From: Clostridia bacterium
Lineage (GTDB): Bacteria; Bacillota; Clostridia; Christensenellales; UBA1242
Direction: 5' to 3'
NCBI GenBank assembly: GCA_022793335.1
Contig: JAAWCQ010000004.1
Coordinates: forward strand, 62,001-126,000
DNA: 64,000 bases
Below the pieces are notes generated by a model. The model did not search any database. It was not told where the DNA came from and saw only the letters and a program-made list of their open reading frames with translations. Positions 25,441-33,929 of the stretch are shown here, in pieces. Position 1 is the stretch's first letter. Each line of letters begins with the position of its first letter. Position numbers and translations under genes: made by a program.

Positions 25441-27143
25441 TGAAAATAAGTAAACTGGTTGGAGAAAGGCTTAAAGAAGTGCCAGCTGGTGTCACTGCAA
25501 AAAGCCATAGCTTGCTGTTAAGAGCAGGTTATATTAAGCAGGTGGCAAATGGCATTTATTCGCTTTACCCAGCCGCACAAAGAGTAATTTTAAAAATTGA
25601 AAACATTATAAGACAAGAAATGAATAACGTTGATGGACAAGAAGTACATCTTCCTGTTGTTATGCCAAGAGAAATGTGGGATAAGAGTGGAAGATATTCT
25701 TCAATTGGCTCTGAAATGCTGAGATTTAAAGACAGAAATGACAGAGATATGCTTATCGGAATGACTCATGAAGAAGCAGCTGTTCATCTTTGCCAAAACA
25801 CTATAAAAAGCTATGACCAATTGCCATTCATGATTTATCAAATTCAAACTAAGTTTAGAGATGAAGCCAGACCAAGAGCCGGACTTTTGCGTGTAAGAGA
25901 ATTTACTATGAAAGACGGTTATTCATTCCACACCTCTCATGAAGACTTAAATGAATATTATGACAGGGTTTATGGAGCTTATAACAGAGTGTTTAAGCGT
26001 ATAGGAATGAAGAATGTCATTGCTATCAAGTCTGACAACGGAATGATGGGTGGAGATGCCTCTGACGAATTTCAACTTCTCGTCGAAGCTGGAGAAGACA
26101 ATATTGTAATCTGCCAGCACTGCGGATACAAAGCAAATATGGAAATTGCAACCGCAAAAAAAGATGAAGTTTCATTCACTGATGAAGCTTTAAATGAAAT
26201 TTATACTAAAGATGCAAAAACAATTGACGAGCTTGCAACACTCCTTAAAAAAGACAAAAAACAATTTATAAAAGCAGTTTGTTATGCAATATCTGGCGAA
26301 AAAGATAAAGTGATTGTTGCATTTGTAAGAGGTGATAAAGAAGTAAACGAAGCCAAGCTTAAAAAACATTTAGGTGTTGAAGACATTGCTGTGACAGATA
26401 TTTCAGAAACAGGCCTTGTAAAGGGTAATATTGGCTGTGTAGGCCTTGAAATACCAAATATAATAAAAGTGTTCGATAAATCTTTAGAAGGGCTTATAGG
26501 AATGATTTGTGGCGCAAATAAAGAAGAATATCATCTTGGTGGCGTGAATATGGAACGCGATGTTAAACCAAACGAATATGTTGACATTATAAAAGTAAAT
26601 GAAGGTGACCTTTGCCATGAATGTGGTACACCAATTATCATTAAAAAAGGCATAGAAGTAGGTAATATCTTCAAGCTTGATACACAATATACAAAAACTA
26701 TGGATATGACAATTTCAATGCCAGACGGAAGCAAGCTTCACCCAATTATGGGTTGCTATGGCATAGGTATTGGTAGATGTCTTGCCGGAATCGTTGAAGA
26801 AAGCGCCGATGAAAAGGGAATTGTTTGGCCTATGGCAGTTGCACCATGGCAAATCTATCTCTGCCCACTCAGAAATGATGATGCTGAAATTGAAAAGAAA
26901 GCTGATGAGCTTTATGAGACATTGTCTAAAAAGTTTGAAGTGCTTTACGATGACAGGAAAACATCAGCAGGAATGAAACTTACTGACAGCGAGCTTATGG
27001 GAATCCCTGTAAGAGTAGTAATAAGCCCAAGATCACTCAGCGCAAATCAAGCAGAAATTACAATAAGAGAAAGTGGTGAGAAAATAATGGTAGAGCTTGA
27101 TAAACTCGAAGAAACACTTTCAAATCTTACAAAATTAAATTAG
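25440..27143 (+). CDS. proS: Prolyl-tRNA synthetase (bacterial type, with editing domain)
   Basis: ProS attaches proline to tRNA-Pro. The 567-residue enzyme has the class II core with motif 2 (TKFRDEARPRAGLLRVREF), an inserted YbaK-like editing domain at about residues 240-385, motif 3 (GCYGIGIGRCLAG), and the anticodon-binding domain. In many Bacillota proS sits between rseP and polC; here it lies between xseA and xseB, with an ATG overlapping the xseA stop and AAAGGAGAA upstream. Confidence 0.96.
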   Translation: MKISKLVGERLKEVPAGVTAKSHSLLLRAGYIKQVANGIYSLYPAAQRVILKIENIIRQEMNNVDGQEVHLPVVMPREMWDKSGRYSSIGSEMLRFKDRNDRDMLIGMTHEEAAVHLCQNTIKSYDQLPFMIYQIQTKFRDEARPRAGLLRVREFTMKDGYSFHTSHEDLNEYYDRVYGAYNRVFKRIGMKNVIAIKSDNGMMGGDASDEFQLLVEAGEDNIVICQHCGYKANMEIATAKKDEVSFTDEALNEIYTKDAKTIDELATLLKKDKKQFIKAVCYAISGEKDKVIVAFVRGDKEVNEAKLKKHLGVEDIAVTDISETGLVKGNIGCVGLEIPNIIKVFDKSLEGLIGMICGANKEEYHLGGVNMERDVKPNEYVDIIKVNEGDLCHECGTPIIIKKGIEVGNIFKLDTQYTKTMDMTISMPDGSKLHPIMGCYGIGIGRCLAGIVEESADEKGIVWPMAVAPWQIYLCPLRNDDAEIEKKADELYETLSKKFEVLYDDRKTSAGMKLTDSELMGIPVRVVISPRSLSANQAEITIRESGEKIMVELDKLEETLSNLTKLN

Positions 27144-27152
27144 GAGGAAAGC

Positions 27153-27359
27153 ATGGAAAACATTTCTTATGAAGAAGCAGCAAAAGAGCTTAATCAAATC
27201 ATTGAAAAACTTGAAGAAGGCAGCCTTGCAATGAGTGAAGCTGTAAAACTCTTTGAAAGAGGTCAAGAGCTTATTAAAATTTGCTATAACAGTCTTGATA
27301 AAGCAAAAGGCAAACTTACCGAAATAAAAGAAACAATTGACAATATTGAAGAAGTTTAA
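27153..27359 (+). CDS. xseB: Exodeoxyribonuclease VII small subunit
   Basis: XseB is the small helical subunit that binds several copies to XseA. The 68-residue product has the typical SYEEAAKELNQIIEKLEEGSL start and the MSEAVKLFERGQELIKIC second helix. It starts 9 bp after proS with GGAGG before the ATG. A terminator follows, so it closes this operon. Confidence 0.93.
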   Translation: MENISYEEAAKELNQIIEKLEEGSLAMSEAVKLFERGQELIKICYNSLDKAKGKLTEIKETIDNIEEV

Positions 27360-27381
27360 AATAAATTATCTAGATAAAAAG

Positions 27382-27403
27382 CGACCTGAAAAGGTTGTTT
27401 TTT
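27382..27403 (+). terminator. Intrinsic terminator after xseB
   Basis: CGACCT (27382-27387, with GU) pairs with AGGTTG (27392-27397) around a short loop, followed by six T residues. It ends right against the next ATG. Confidence 0.7.
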
Positions 27404-27404
27404 A

Positions 27405-28046
27405 ATGTCAAAAGCTAGGCATATAATGATATTTAAAATAATATATTATTATATCGTGAAGAAATATTATAAAGTATCAATACAGGAGTACAGCGGCAGA
27501 AAGAAATATAGATGGGCTACAAAAATGCTGGTTGTAGCTATTTGTATGTCTTTATTTTTTGGTTTTATAAGCCAAACTTTGCTCTCGAGTATGGGTGTTA
27601 TAATAGCCTCAATTTGTATATGTGTTTTTATATTTTTTAATGTTCTATTTGATATGCTTGGAATTGCAGTAGCGTCTGCAGATATTGAAGTCTTTGAAAA
27701 ATGGAATAAACAGGGTTTGAAAGGCGCGGCTGTAGGCTATGCTTTATGTGAAAATTCAGAAAAGATGTGCTCTTTTTGTGCTGATGTTGTAGGTGATATC
27801 TGCAGCACGCTTTGTGGAGCAGGTGGTGCATGCGTTGTTGCAAGTTTGACCGCTTCTTTGACAAACGCCAATCTTATTATGTTTACAGCAATTATGGTCT
27901 CAGCAATTATTGCAGGAGTGACTATCTTTTTCAAGGCAATAATGAAAGAAAGAGCATTGAAAAAATCCAACAAAATCATTTTGCGACTGGGTGTAATTTT
28001 GGAAAGTACGGTTTATAGAGAAAAAAAACAAAAAAGCAAAAAATAA
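27405..28046 (+). CDS. DUF21/CorB-like membrane protein, function unknown
   Basis: The 213-residue protein has four hydrophobic segments (about 42-62, 66-92, 140-158 and 163-184). The middle, with ASADIEVFEKWNKQGLKGAAVGYALCENSEKMCSFCADVVGDI, resembles the DUF21 membrane domain of CorB/CNNM-like proteins, but the cytosolic CBS domains of that family are absent. Similar short proteins occur in other Clostridia, so this may be a distinct family; ion transport is not shown. The start is uncertain: the ATG at 27405 touches the terminator, and a second ATG at 27426 is possible. No clear promoter or strong ribosome site. Confidence 0.55.
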   Translation: MSKARHIMIFKIIYYYIVKKYYKVSIQEYSGRKKYRWATKMLVVAICMSLFFGFISQTLLSSMGVIIASICICVFIFFNVLFDMLGIAVASADIEVFEKWNKQGLKGAAVGYALCENSEKMCSFCADVVGDICSTLCGAGGACVVASLTASLTNANLIMFTAIMVSAIIAGVTIFFKAIMKERALKKSNKIILRLGVILESTVYREKKQKSKK

Positions 28047-28058
28047 TATATAAAAGTG

Positions 28059-28087
28059 TTGACAAGCAAGAATTTATATGCTATTAT
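28059..28087 (+). promoter_or_regulatory. infC-rpmI-rplT promoter
   Basis: TTGACA (28059-28064), 17-bp spacer, TATTAT (28082-28087). Start near 28094 leaves a leader of about 130 nt. Confidence 0.8.
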
Positions 28088-28093
28088 ATTGCT

Positions 28094-28209
28094 TGAAAGT
28101 AGAAGTTCCACTTCTCACCAGTCAACATTTTTAGTTGGACTTGGTTTGAAAACTTAATTTAATAATTAGTTTTTTGGTGGAATTTTATGCTTCCACCAAA
28201 TTTTATTTT
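28094..28209 (+). promoter_or_regulatory. L20-type leader with attenuator terminator before infC
   Basis: The leader starts with the hairpin GTAGAAG/CTTCTCAC and ends with a strong terminator: TTTGGTGGAA (28173-28182) pairs with TTCCACCAAA (28191-28200), followed by a T-rich run. In Bacillus and relatives infC-rpmI-rplT is repressed by L20 binding such a leader and promoting termination. The position and layout fit that system; the exact L20-binding pocket was not modelled. Confidence 0.65.
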
Positions 28210-28226
28210 AAAAGGGGATTAAAGCT

Positions 28227-28742
28227 ATTTTTAAGGAATTATTGATAAACGAACAAATCAATGCAAATCAAGTTCGTTTAATAGGTAAAGATGGAGAACA
28301 ACTTGGAATTGTTTCAAAATCAGAAGCACAAGCAAAAGCAGAAGAGGCAGGCCTTGACTTAGTACTTATGTCAGGGGGGACTGTTCCGCCAGTTTGCAAA
28401 ATCTTAGATTACGGAAAATTTAAGTATGATGCTTTAAAGAAGGATAAGGAAATCAAAAAAGCTCAAAAAATCATTGAAACTAAGGAAGTACGCCTTTCAA
28501 TGACAATTGACGAACATGATATCGCTTATCGCGTTTCAAGTACAACCAAATTTCTTCAAGATGGAAACAAAGTCAAAGTATCCTTGAGAATGAAGGGGCG
28601 TGAACAAGCTTATGTCAAGAAAGCAATTGAAATCGTAAAAGATTTTTGCGAAAGACTTGCTGAAGTTGGCACTACTGAAAAAGCACCAGAGCTCTTGGGA
28701 AGAAATGTATTTGTAGTTATTTCCCCAAAAAAATCTAAATAA
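28227..28742 (+). CDS. infC: Translation initiation factor IF-3, ATT start
   Basis: IF-3 prevents premature subunit joining and proofreads the start codon. The best start is ATT at 28227, 9 nt after AAAGGGG. It gives an N-terminus (MFKELLINEQINANQVRLI) that lines up residue for residue with other Bacillota IF-3 proteins. A TTG at 28242 would lack a ribosome site. IF-3 genes in many bacteria use AUU because IF-3 itself discriminates against it, which gives autoregulation. The 171-residue protein has both IF-3 domains, including PPVCKILDYGKFKYD and the C-terminal LLGRNVFVVISPK. Confidence 0.93.
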   Translation: MFKELLINEQINANQVRLIGKDGEQLGIVSKSEAQAKAEEAGLDLVLMSGGTVPPVCKILDYGKFKYDALKKDKEIKKAQKIIETKEVRLSMTIDEHDIAYRVSSTTKFLQDGNKVKVSLRMKGREQAYVKKAIEIVKDFCERLAEVGTTEKAPELLGRNVFVVISPKKSK

Positions 28743-28758
28743 AGGAGAAGGATTTATT

Positions 28759-28953
28759 ATGCCAAAACAAAAAACACACAGTGGTTGCAAAAAGCGTTTT
28801 CGCGTGACTGCAAACGGACAGGTTAAATTTGCTAGACCTGGAAAAGGACACTTCCTTACAAAGAAATCAAAAGCAAATAAAAGAAAACTTAGAAAGGGCT
28901 CATACATTGCTGGAAAGAATGTACAAAACATTAAGTCCCTTTTGGCTAAATAG
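28759..28953 (+). CDS. rpmI: 50S ribosomal protein L35
   Basis: L35 is a small basic large-subunit protein. The 64-residue product begins [23 protein letters not shown], as in the family, and contains the [18 protein letters not shown] stretch. AAAGGAGAAGG precedes the ATG and rplT follows after 11 bp. Expression should follow the infC leader attenuation. Confidence 0.97.
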   Translation: MPKQKTHSGCKKRFRVTANGQVKFARPGKGHFLTKKSKANKRKLRKGSYIAGKNVQNIKSLLAK

Positions 28954-28964
28954 GAGGTAAAATC

Positions 28965-29306
28965 ATGAGAGTAAAAAGAGCCGTAAACGCAGTTAAAAAA
29001 CGCCGTTCTATTCTTAAAAGTGCAAAAGGATATAGAGGAGCAAAATCTAAACTTTACAGGACTGCAAGAGAACAAGTTATGAAAAGCGGACAATATGCTT
29101 ATGTTGGACGCAAACTTAAAAAGAGAAACTTCAGAGCTTTATGGATTACAAGAATCAATGCTGGATGCAGACAAAATGGAATTTCATACTCTAAGTTTAT
29201 TGCTGGACTTAAAAGCAAGGGCATTGAGCTTAACAGAAAAGTTCTTGCTGATATGGCAGTAAGAGAGCCAGAAGCATTTGCTTCACTTGTAGGACAAGTT
29301 AAGTAA
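28965..29306 (+). CDS. rplT: 50S ribosomal protein L20
   Basis: L20 binds 23S rRNA early in large-subunit assembly and represses its own operon in Bacillota. The 113-residue protein has the family start [23 protein letters not shown] and the [21 protein letters not shown] motif. TAGGAGG lies 7 nt upstream of the ATG. The stop overlaps the ATG of the methyltransferase gene by one base. Confidence 0.97.
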   Translation: MRVKRAVNAVKKRRSILKSAKGYRGAKSKLYRTAREQVMKSGQYAYVGRKLKKRNFRALWITRINAGCRQNGISYSKFIAGLKSKGIELNRKVLADMAVREPEAFASLVGQVK

Positions 29307-30043
29307 TGCTTAAGGCAAGCAATAATTTTATTAAATTACTAAAAAAGCAAAAACGAGAAAATAGTTGTTTGCTTTTTTTAGATAATGTCAAAATTATAAA
29401 AGATGCTTTGGCAGGGGGACTTAAAGCAAAATATATTTTAGTTGACAGCGAAGACAAAAATATTTTTGACAACGCAAACTGTGAAATTTATAAAGTAGAC
29501 AGCAAAACAATAGAAATGCTTTCAGACAGTAAAACCCCACAAGGTGTATTATGTATAACAGAATACATACCACATATAGTAGAAAAGCCTAAAACAAACT
29601 TTTTAGTGCTTGATGGTCTTCAAGACCCTGGAAATGTTGGGACTTTAATAAGGACAGGCTGCGCTTGTGGTTTTGAATATGTTTATCTTGTTTCAAGTGT
29701 CAAACCAAGCAATTCGAAACTTATAAGAAGCAGTGTGGGCACAATTTTCAAAAGCAATGTGATATCTCTTTCAAAAGATGAGTTTATAAAGCTTGCTAAA
29801 GAGTGGCAACTTAATTTAATTGCAACTGATATGAATGGAGAAAACATTTTTAATTTCAAAGCTGATGGAATAATTGGGCTTATTATAGGCAATGAAGGCC
29901 AAGGTATTTCAGACGAAATGGCTGCAATATGCAATCATACAGTAAAAATACCAATGAATGAGGGCGTTGAAAGCTTAAACGCTTCAATTTCTGGTGCAAT
30001 AATCATGTATGAAATAAACAAAGACAACTTTAAAAACATTTAA
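29306..30043 (+). CDS. SpoU/TrmH family rRNA 2'-O-methyltransferase
   Basis: SPOUT enzymes of this family methylate ribose 2'-OH groups in rRNA or tRNA using S-adenosylmethionine bound in a trefoil knot. The three motifs are visible: LDGLQDPGNVGTLIRT, GLIIGNEGQGISDEM, and IPMNEGVESLNASISGAIIMYEI. A substrate-binding N-terminal domain covers about residues 1-90. The gene starts within the rplT stop, a common clostridial arrangement. The target nucleotide cannot be assigned; RlmB- or TsnR-like activities are possible. Confidence 0.9.
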   Translation: MLKASNNFIKLLKKQKRENSCLLFLDNVKIIKDALAGGLKAKYILVDSEDKNIFDNANCEIYKVDSKTIEMLSDSKTPQGVLCITEYIPHIVEKPKTNFLVLDGLQDPGNVGTLIRTGCACGFEYVYLVSSVKPSNSKLIRSSVGTIFKSNVISLSKDEFIKLAKEWQLNLIATDMNGENIFNFKADGIIGLIIGNEGQGISDEMAAICNHTVKIPMNEGVESLNASISGAIIMYEINKDNFKNI

Positions 30044-30049
30044 TTTTTT

Positions 30050-30078
30050 TTGACATTTTTATTATAATTTGATAAAAT
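30050..30078 (+). promoter_or_regulatory. yebC promoter
   Basis: TTGACA (30050-30055), 17-bp spacer, TAAAAT (30073-30078), directly after the methyltransferase stop. Confidence 0.8.
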
Positions 30079-30155
30079 ATCAAAGGAAAATTGTTTTATA
30101 AATCAATTTATAAAAATTTATCTTAAGAAAATCATATAATATAAAGGAGAAATTT

Positions 30156-30890
30156 ATGTCAGGACATTCAAAATGGCACAACATACAAGCTAGAAAGGGC
30201 AAAAGTGACGCAGCAAGAGGCAAAATCTTCACAAAAATAGGCAGAGAAATTGCTGTTATCGTCAAACAAGGCGGCTCTGACCCAGTTTCAAACCCAAAGC
30301 TTAGAGATGTTATTGCCAAAGCAAAACAAAACAATATGCCAAACGACTCAATTGAAAGAAGCATCAAAAAGGCTGCAGGTGAGCTTAGTGGTGTAAACTA
30401 TGAAAGTTGCACTTATGAAGGATATGGCGCAGGCGGCTCTGCTGTTATTGTAGAATGCTTGACAGACAACAAAAACCGTACAGCTGGCGATGTTCGTCAC
30501 GCTTTTGATAAATTCGGTGGATCTTTAGGTGCAACAGGTTGCGTTGGATATTTATTCCAAAGAAAAGGAATTGTTCAAGTTGAAAAGAGTGACAATGTTG
30601 ACAGTGATGAGCTTATGATGAGCGCTCTTGAATTTGGTGCTGTAGATGTAGTTGAATATGATGACTCATTTGAAATAGTCACAGAAGCAAACGCACACAA
30701 CTCTGTAAGTGATGAGCTTGCAAAAGCAGGTTATGTCGTTCTTAATGCGGAAACTACTTTAGTCCCTGATTCTTATGTAAATTTAGACGCTGAAAAGGTG
30801 GTAAACTTCAATCGAATGATTGAAACTCTTGAAGATCTTGATGACGTTCAAGAAGTTTATCATAATGTAAATCTTCCTGAAGAAGAATAA
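30156..30890 (+). CDS. yebC: YebC/PmpR family protein
   Basis: YebC-family proteins were described as transcription regulators; newer work links members to translation through polyproline stretches. The 244-residue protein has the hallmark start MSGHSKWHNIQARKGKSDAARGKIFTKI and the GYGAGGSAVIVECLTDNKNRT stretch. AAAGGAG precedes the ATG. It has its own promoter and a roughly 70-nt leader. Co-location with ruvC is typical, though here another gene lies between them. Confidence 0.94.
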   Translation: MSGHSKWHNIQARKGKSDAARGKIFTKIGREIAVIVKQGGSDPVSNPKLRDVIAKAKQNNMPNDSIERSIKKAAGELSGVNYESCTYEGYGAGGSAVIVECLTDNKNRTAGDVRHAFDKFGGSLGATGCVGYLFQRKGIVQVEKSDNVDSDELMMSALEFGAVDVVEYDDSFEIVTEANAHNSVSDELAKAGYVVLNAETTLVPDSYVNLDAEKVVNFNRMIETLEDLDDVQEVYHNVNLPEEE

Positions 30891-30904
30891 AACTCCAAAA
30901 AGTA

Positions 30905-30933
30905 TTGTAATAATCAATTTATTGTGTTATAAT
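30905..30933 (+). promoter_or_regulatory. Promoter of the orphan gene before ruvC
   Basis: TTGTAA (30905-30910), 17-bp spacer, TATAAT (30928-30933). The leader is about 140 nt and contains short inverted segments (for example GCTTT/AAAGC at 30990-31015) of unknown role. Confidence 0.65.
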
Positions 30934-31082
30934 AACCATGTAAACGCTTTGATTTAATGAGTTTTTACTTAATATAATCAAAAACAGGACGCTTTTTCGT
31001 GAAAAAACAAAGCACAAACATTTAAAGTAAGGTTTAATTAACATGTTTTTTCAGCGAAAACAGGCAAATTTAGGAGGTGCTT

Positions 31083-31628
31083 ATGAGTCGTTGGAGTGAT
31101 TTTGATTACAGCAAATGGCAAGAAGAAACTGAAGATCGTAATGTATTATCTGATGAAGAAGTTGCTGAAAGATTGGCGCGATATGAAGCGCTTCAAAATG
31201 GAGCAGTAAAAAATTCATCTGAAAAAATTAAGCTCGCTGAAAAAACTGAGCAATTTAAAGGCGTGCAAATGTCTTTATTTGACATAATGCCAGAAGATGA
31301 AAAAGCAAAACTAGAAAAGCCAAAAGAAGTTAAAAAGAACACAAAAAAATCAACCAAAAAAGGTCTTGAAAGTAAAGAGGCTATCATAAAGAAGGAAGCC
31401 AAAATAATATCTGACCTATTTGAAAATTTGGAAGATGCAGTAAGATTTCTTGAATATTCGGCAAGTATAAATAAAAATATTTGCATTGAATTTTATGGAA
31501 AGGAGTTATATTCTTTACTTGATGACAAAAATTCTTGTTATATGAAAGTCACTGGCATGACCTATGATGATTATAAAGAGAAAGAAAGACTTGATTACTA
31601 TGAAGATTTAGAATATGACCATTTATAA
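31083..31628 (+). CDS. Unknown protein with sliding-clamp-like motif QMSLF
   Basis: I do not recognise this 181-residue family. The ATG at 31083 follows GGAGGTG closely. The N-terminus is acidic and helical (residues 1-55), then comes QMSLFDI (62-68), matching the QL[SD]LF consensus used by proteins that bind the DNA polymerase beta clamp. A lysine-rich linker (about 75-105) and a compact, Tyr/Asp-rich C-terminal region (105-181) follow. The gene is a single transcription unit with its own promoter and terminator, just before ruvC, ruvA and ruvB. A role at the replication fork or in repair is inferred only from the motif and the neighbours. Confidence 0.7.
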   Translation: MSRWSDFDYSKWQEETEDRNVLSDEEVAERLARYEALQNGAVKNSSEKIKLAEKTEQFKGVQMSLFDIMPEDEKAKLEKPKEVKKNTKKSTKKGLESKEAIIKKEAKIISDLFENLEDAVRFLEYSASINKNICIEFYGKELYSLLDDKNSCYMKVTGMTYDDYKEKERLDYYEDLEYDHL

Positions 31629-31639
31629 TTAAATAAATA

Positions 31640-31666
31640 AAAGGCAAAAATGATTGCCTTTTTTAT
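31640..31666 (+). terminator. Intrinsic terminator after the orphan gene
   Basis: AAAGGCAA (31640-31647) pairs with TTGCCTTT (31654-31661), followed by T residues. Confidence 0.85.
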
Positions 31667-31699
31667 TTGAAATAAGTTTGAATAATGACCAATTAAAGA

Positions 31700-31728
31700 T
31701 TGACTTAAATTTGCAAATATAGTAAAAT
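31700..31728 (+). promoter_or_regulatory. Leaderless promoter of ruvC
   Basis: TTGACT (31700-31705), 17-bp spacer, TAAAAT (31723-31728), then 6 nt before the ATG at 31735. Predicted transcription start coincides with the ATG; no Shine-Dalgarno is present. Confidence 0.75.
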
Positions 31729-31734
31729 TTATCT

Positions 31735-32223
31735 ATGGTAATTTTAGGAATAGACCCAGGATATGCAATTATAGGTTATGGGATAATAGATACAAACAAA
31801 AATGATATGGTTGTCGATTATGGCGCAATAACAACGCCAAAAGAAGACTCAATGCCAGTTAGACTTGAAGCTATTGATGCAAGTCTAAAGTTTTTATTTG
31901 AAAAGTATAAGCCCGATGTAGTTGCAATAGAGGAATTATTTTATTTTAAAAATCAAAAGACGGTAATTCAAGTTGCACAGGCAAGAGGTGTAATCGTTCT
32001 CGCTTGTCAAAAATATTGTGGAACAATATATGAATATACGCCACTTCAAATTAAACAAGCTTTAACAGGAAATGGTAGGGCTGAAAAAGCTCAAATACAA
32101 TATATGGTAAAAGCCATATTGGGATTGGCATCAATTCCAAAGCCCGACGACGCCGCTGATGCACTTGCTGTTGCAATTTGTCACAGTCAAACAAGCCCAA
32201 TGCTAAACCGAAATCAAGCATAG
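31735..32223 (+). CDS. ruvC: Holliday junction resolvase RuvC
   Basis: RuvC cuts Holliday junctions symmetrically after RuvAB branch migration. Catalytic acids are in place: Asp7 (LGIDPGY), Glu66/Glu67 (AIEELF), and the C-terminal Asp pair in KPDDAADALAVA. The 162-residue length is normal. The mRNA is predicted to be leaderless. ruvA follows after about 60 bp with its own AAAGGAG, so ruvC and ruvAB may share a transcript. RuvC is often missing in Bacillota that use RecU; Clostridia commonly keep it. Confidence 0.95.
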   Translation: MVILGIDPGYAIIGYGIIDTNKNDMVVDYGAITTPKEDSMPVRLEAIDASLKFLFEKYKPDVVAIEELFYFKNQKTVIQVAQARGVIVLACQKYCGTIYEYTPLQIKQALTGNGRAEKAQIQYMVKAILGLASIPKPDDAADALAVAICHSQTSPMLNRNQA

Positions 32224-32282
32224 GTTTGAAATTATAGTTAAAACAAATATAAAACTGCAAAATTTTCTATAAAGGAGAAATA

Positions 32283-32873
32283 ATGATTTCATTTTTAATC
32301 GGCACAATTGAAGAAAAACGAGAAAATTTTCTTTCATTAAACGTGGGAGGAGTTGGCTTTGAATTAAATGTTTCAAACAATACCTTATCAGCTTTACCTC
32401 TTGATGGAAGCACTGTTAAAATTTTTACCTATATGGCTGTAAGAGAAGATGATATAAGTTTATATGGATTTTCATCTATAGAAGAAAGAGACTTATTTTT
32501 TAAACTTATCACTGTAAGCGGAATTGGTCCTAAAATGGCAATTTCAATTCTTTCAGGTATGTCCGTTAGTGACTTAACTATTGCAATCATAAAAGGTGAT
32601 GATAAGTTGTTATCAAAAATAAAAGGTCTTGGCAAAAAGACAGCTGAAAGACTTTGTTTAGAGCTTAAAGATAAACTAAGTCCAGTCGCTGCAATGGAAG
32701 CAGCTTCAGAAGCTTTTGATTATGATGAAGATGCTGTTCAAATGGCAACTGATACTCTCATCAGTCTTGGCATAAACAAAAATGACGCATACATGCTTGC
32801 ACGCAGCTATTCTGCAAACAATGCTACAGCTGAAGAGATTATTTCAAAAGCATTAAGGGGGTACAAAGGATAA
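32283..32873 (+). CDS. ruvA: Holliday junction branch migration subunit RuvA
   Basis: RuvA tetramers hold the four-way junction and load the RuvB motors. Domain I is an OB fold (about 1-65), domain II has helix-hairpin-helix motifs ([15 protein letters not shown] and [17 protein letters not shown]), and the C-terminal domain III contacts RuvB. The length of 196 residues is normal. AAAGGAGAAAT precedes the ATG and the stop overlaps the ruvB ATG by one base. Confidence 0.96.
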   Translation: MISFLIGTIEEKRENFLSLNVGGVGFELNVSNNTLSALPLDGSTVKIFTYMAVREDDISLYGFSSIEERDLFFKLITVSGIGPKMAISILSGMSVSDLTIAIIKGDDKLLSKIKGLGKKTAERLCLELKDKLSPVAAMEAASEAFDYDEDAVQMATDTLISLGINKNDAYMLARSYSANNATAEEIISKALRGYKG

Positions 32874-33883
32874 TGGAAGATAGCGAGAGATTTATTACAA
32901 GCACCAAAAATCTCACAGATGCAGAGATTGAAAATTCATTAAGACCTACAACTTTTGATGAATACATTGGTCAAAGCAAGGTAAAAGAAGCTTTAAAAAT
33001 TTACATTCAAGCAGCAAAATCAAGAAAAGAAAGCCTTGACCATGTTTTGTTATATGGCCCTCCAGGACTTGGAAAAACCACTTTATCACATATTATAGCC
33101 AATGAGCTTGGCTCTCAATTCAAAGTTACATCAGGTCCAGCAATCGAACACGCTGCAGACCTTGCTGCAATTTTGACAAACTTAAATCAAAATGATGTGC
33201 TGTTCATTGATGAAATTCACAGACTAAATAAGACAGTTGAAGAAATTCTTTATCCTGCTATGGAAGACTTTGCGCTTGACTTTATTGTAGGCAAAGGCCC
33301 ATCAGCAAGGAATATGCGACTGAAAATTAAACCTTTTACTCTTATAGGCGCAACTACCAGAGCAGGAATGCTTACAAATCCACTTAGAGACAGATTTGGC
33401 GTAATTTGCCGCCTAGAGCTTTACAGCACTGAAGACTTAAAGGTGATTATAGAACGCTCTGCAAAAATTCTCGGCGTTAAAATTGATGATGACGCTTGCA
33501 TTGAAATCGCGAAGCGTTCAAGAGGAACACCTCGAATTGCAAACAGACTTTTAAAGCGTGTTCGCGACTATGCTCAAGTAATAGGCGAAGGGCATGTCAA
33601 TAAAAACATAGCTGTCAAAACATTGCAGGTGATGGAGATAGATGACCTAGGACTTGATACAATAGATAGAAAAATAATGATGTCTATTATAAGCAAATTC
33701 AATGGAGGTCCGGTTGGCCTTGATACACTTGCCGCAACAATAAGTGAAGATTCAACAACAATTGAAGATGTCTATGAGCCTTATCTGCTTCAACTTGGTT
33801 TCATATCAAGAACACCTCGAGGAAGAGTTGCTTTAGAGCCTGCATATAAACACTTTGGCATTCCTATGCCTGTAAAAGAATAA
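32873..33883 (+). CDS. ruvB: Holliday junction branch migration ATPase RuvB
   Basis: RuvB is the hexameric AAA+ motor that pulls DNA through the RuvA-bound junction. Walker [13 protein letters not shown] and Walker [10 protein letters not shown] are present, followed by the sensor 1 region ([12 protein letters not shown]) and the winged-helix end ([10 protein letters not shown]). The length of 336 residues is normal. Translation is coupled to ruvA; AAGGGGG lies just before the ATG. Confidence 0.97.
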   Translation: MEDSERFITSTKNLTDAEIENSLRPTTFDEYIGQSKVKEALKIYIQAAKSRKESLDHVLLYGPPGLGKTTLSHIIANELGSQFKVTSGPAIEHAADLAAILTNLNQNDVLFIDEIHRLNKTVEEILYPAMEDFALDFIVGKGPSARNMRLKIKPFTLIGATTRAGMLTNPLRDRFGVICRLELYSTEDLKVIIERSAKILGVKIDDDACIEIAKRSRGTPRIANRLLKRVRDYAQVIGEGHVNKNIAVKTLQVMEIDDLGLDTIDRKIMMSIISKFNGGPVGLDTLAATISEDSTTIEDVYEPYLLQLGFISRTPRGRVALEPAYKHFGIPMPVKE

Positions 33884-33929
33884 AATCTTTTAAACAAAAG
33901 AATAATCACATTTCAAATAGAGGTATTTT

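Noticed and set aside
26855..26864. Fourth copy of the repeat core (CTATCTCTGC) in proS
   Set aside because: Only 10 bases match and they encode conserved residues of ProS, so chance is the better explanation.
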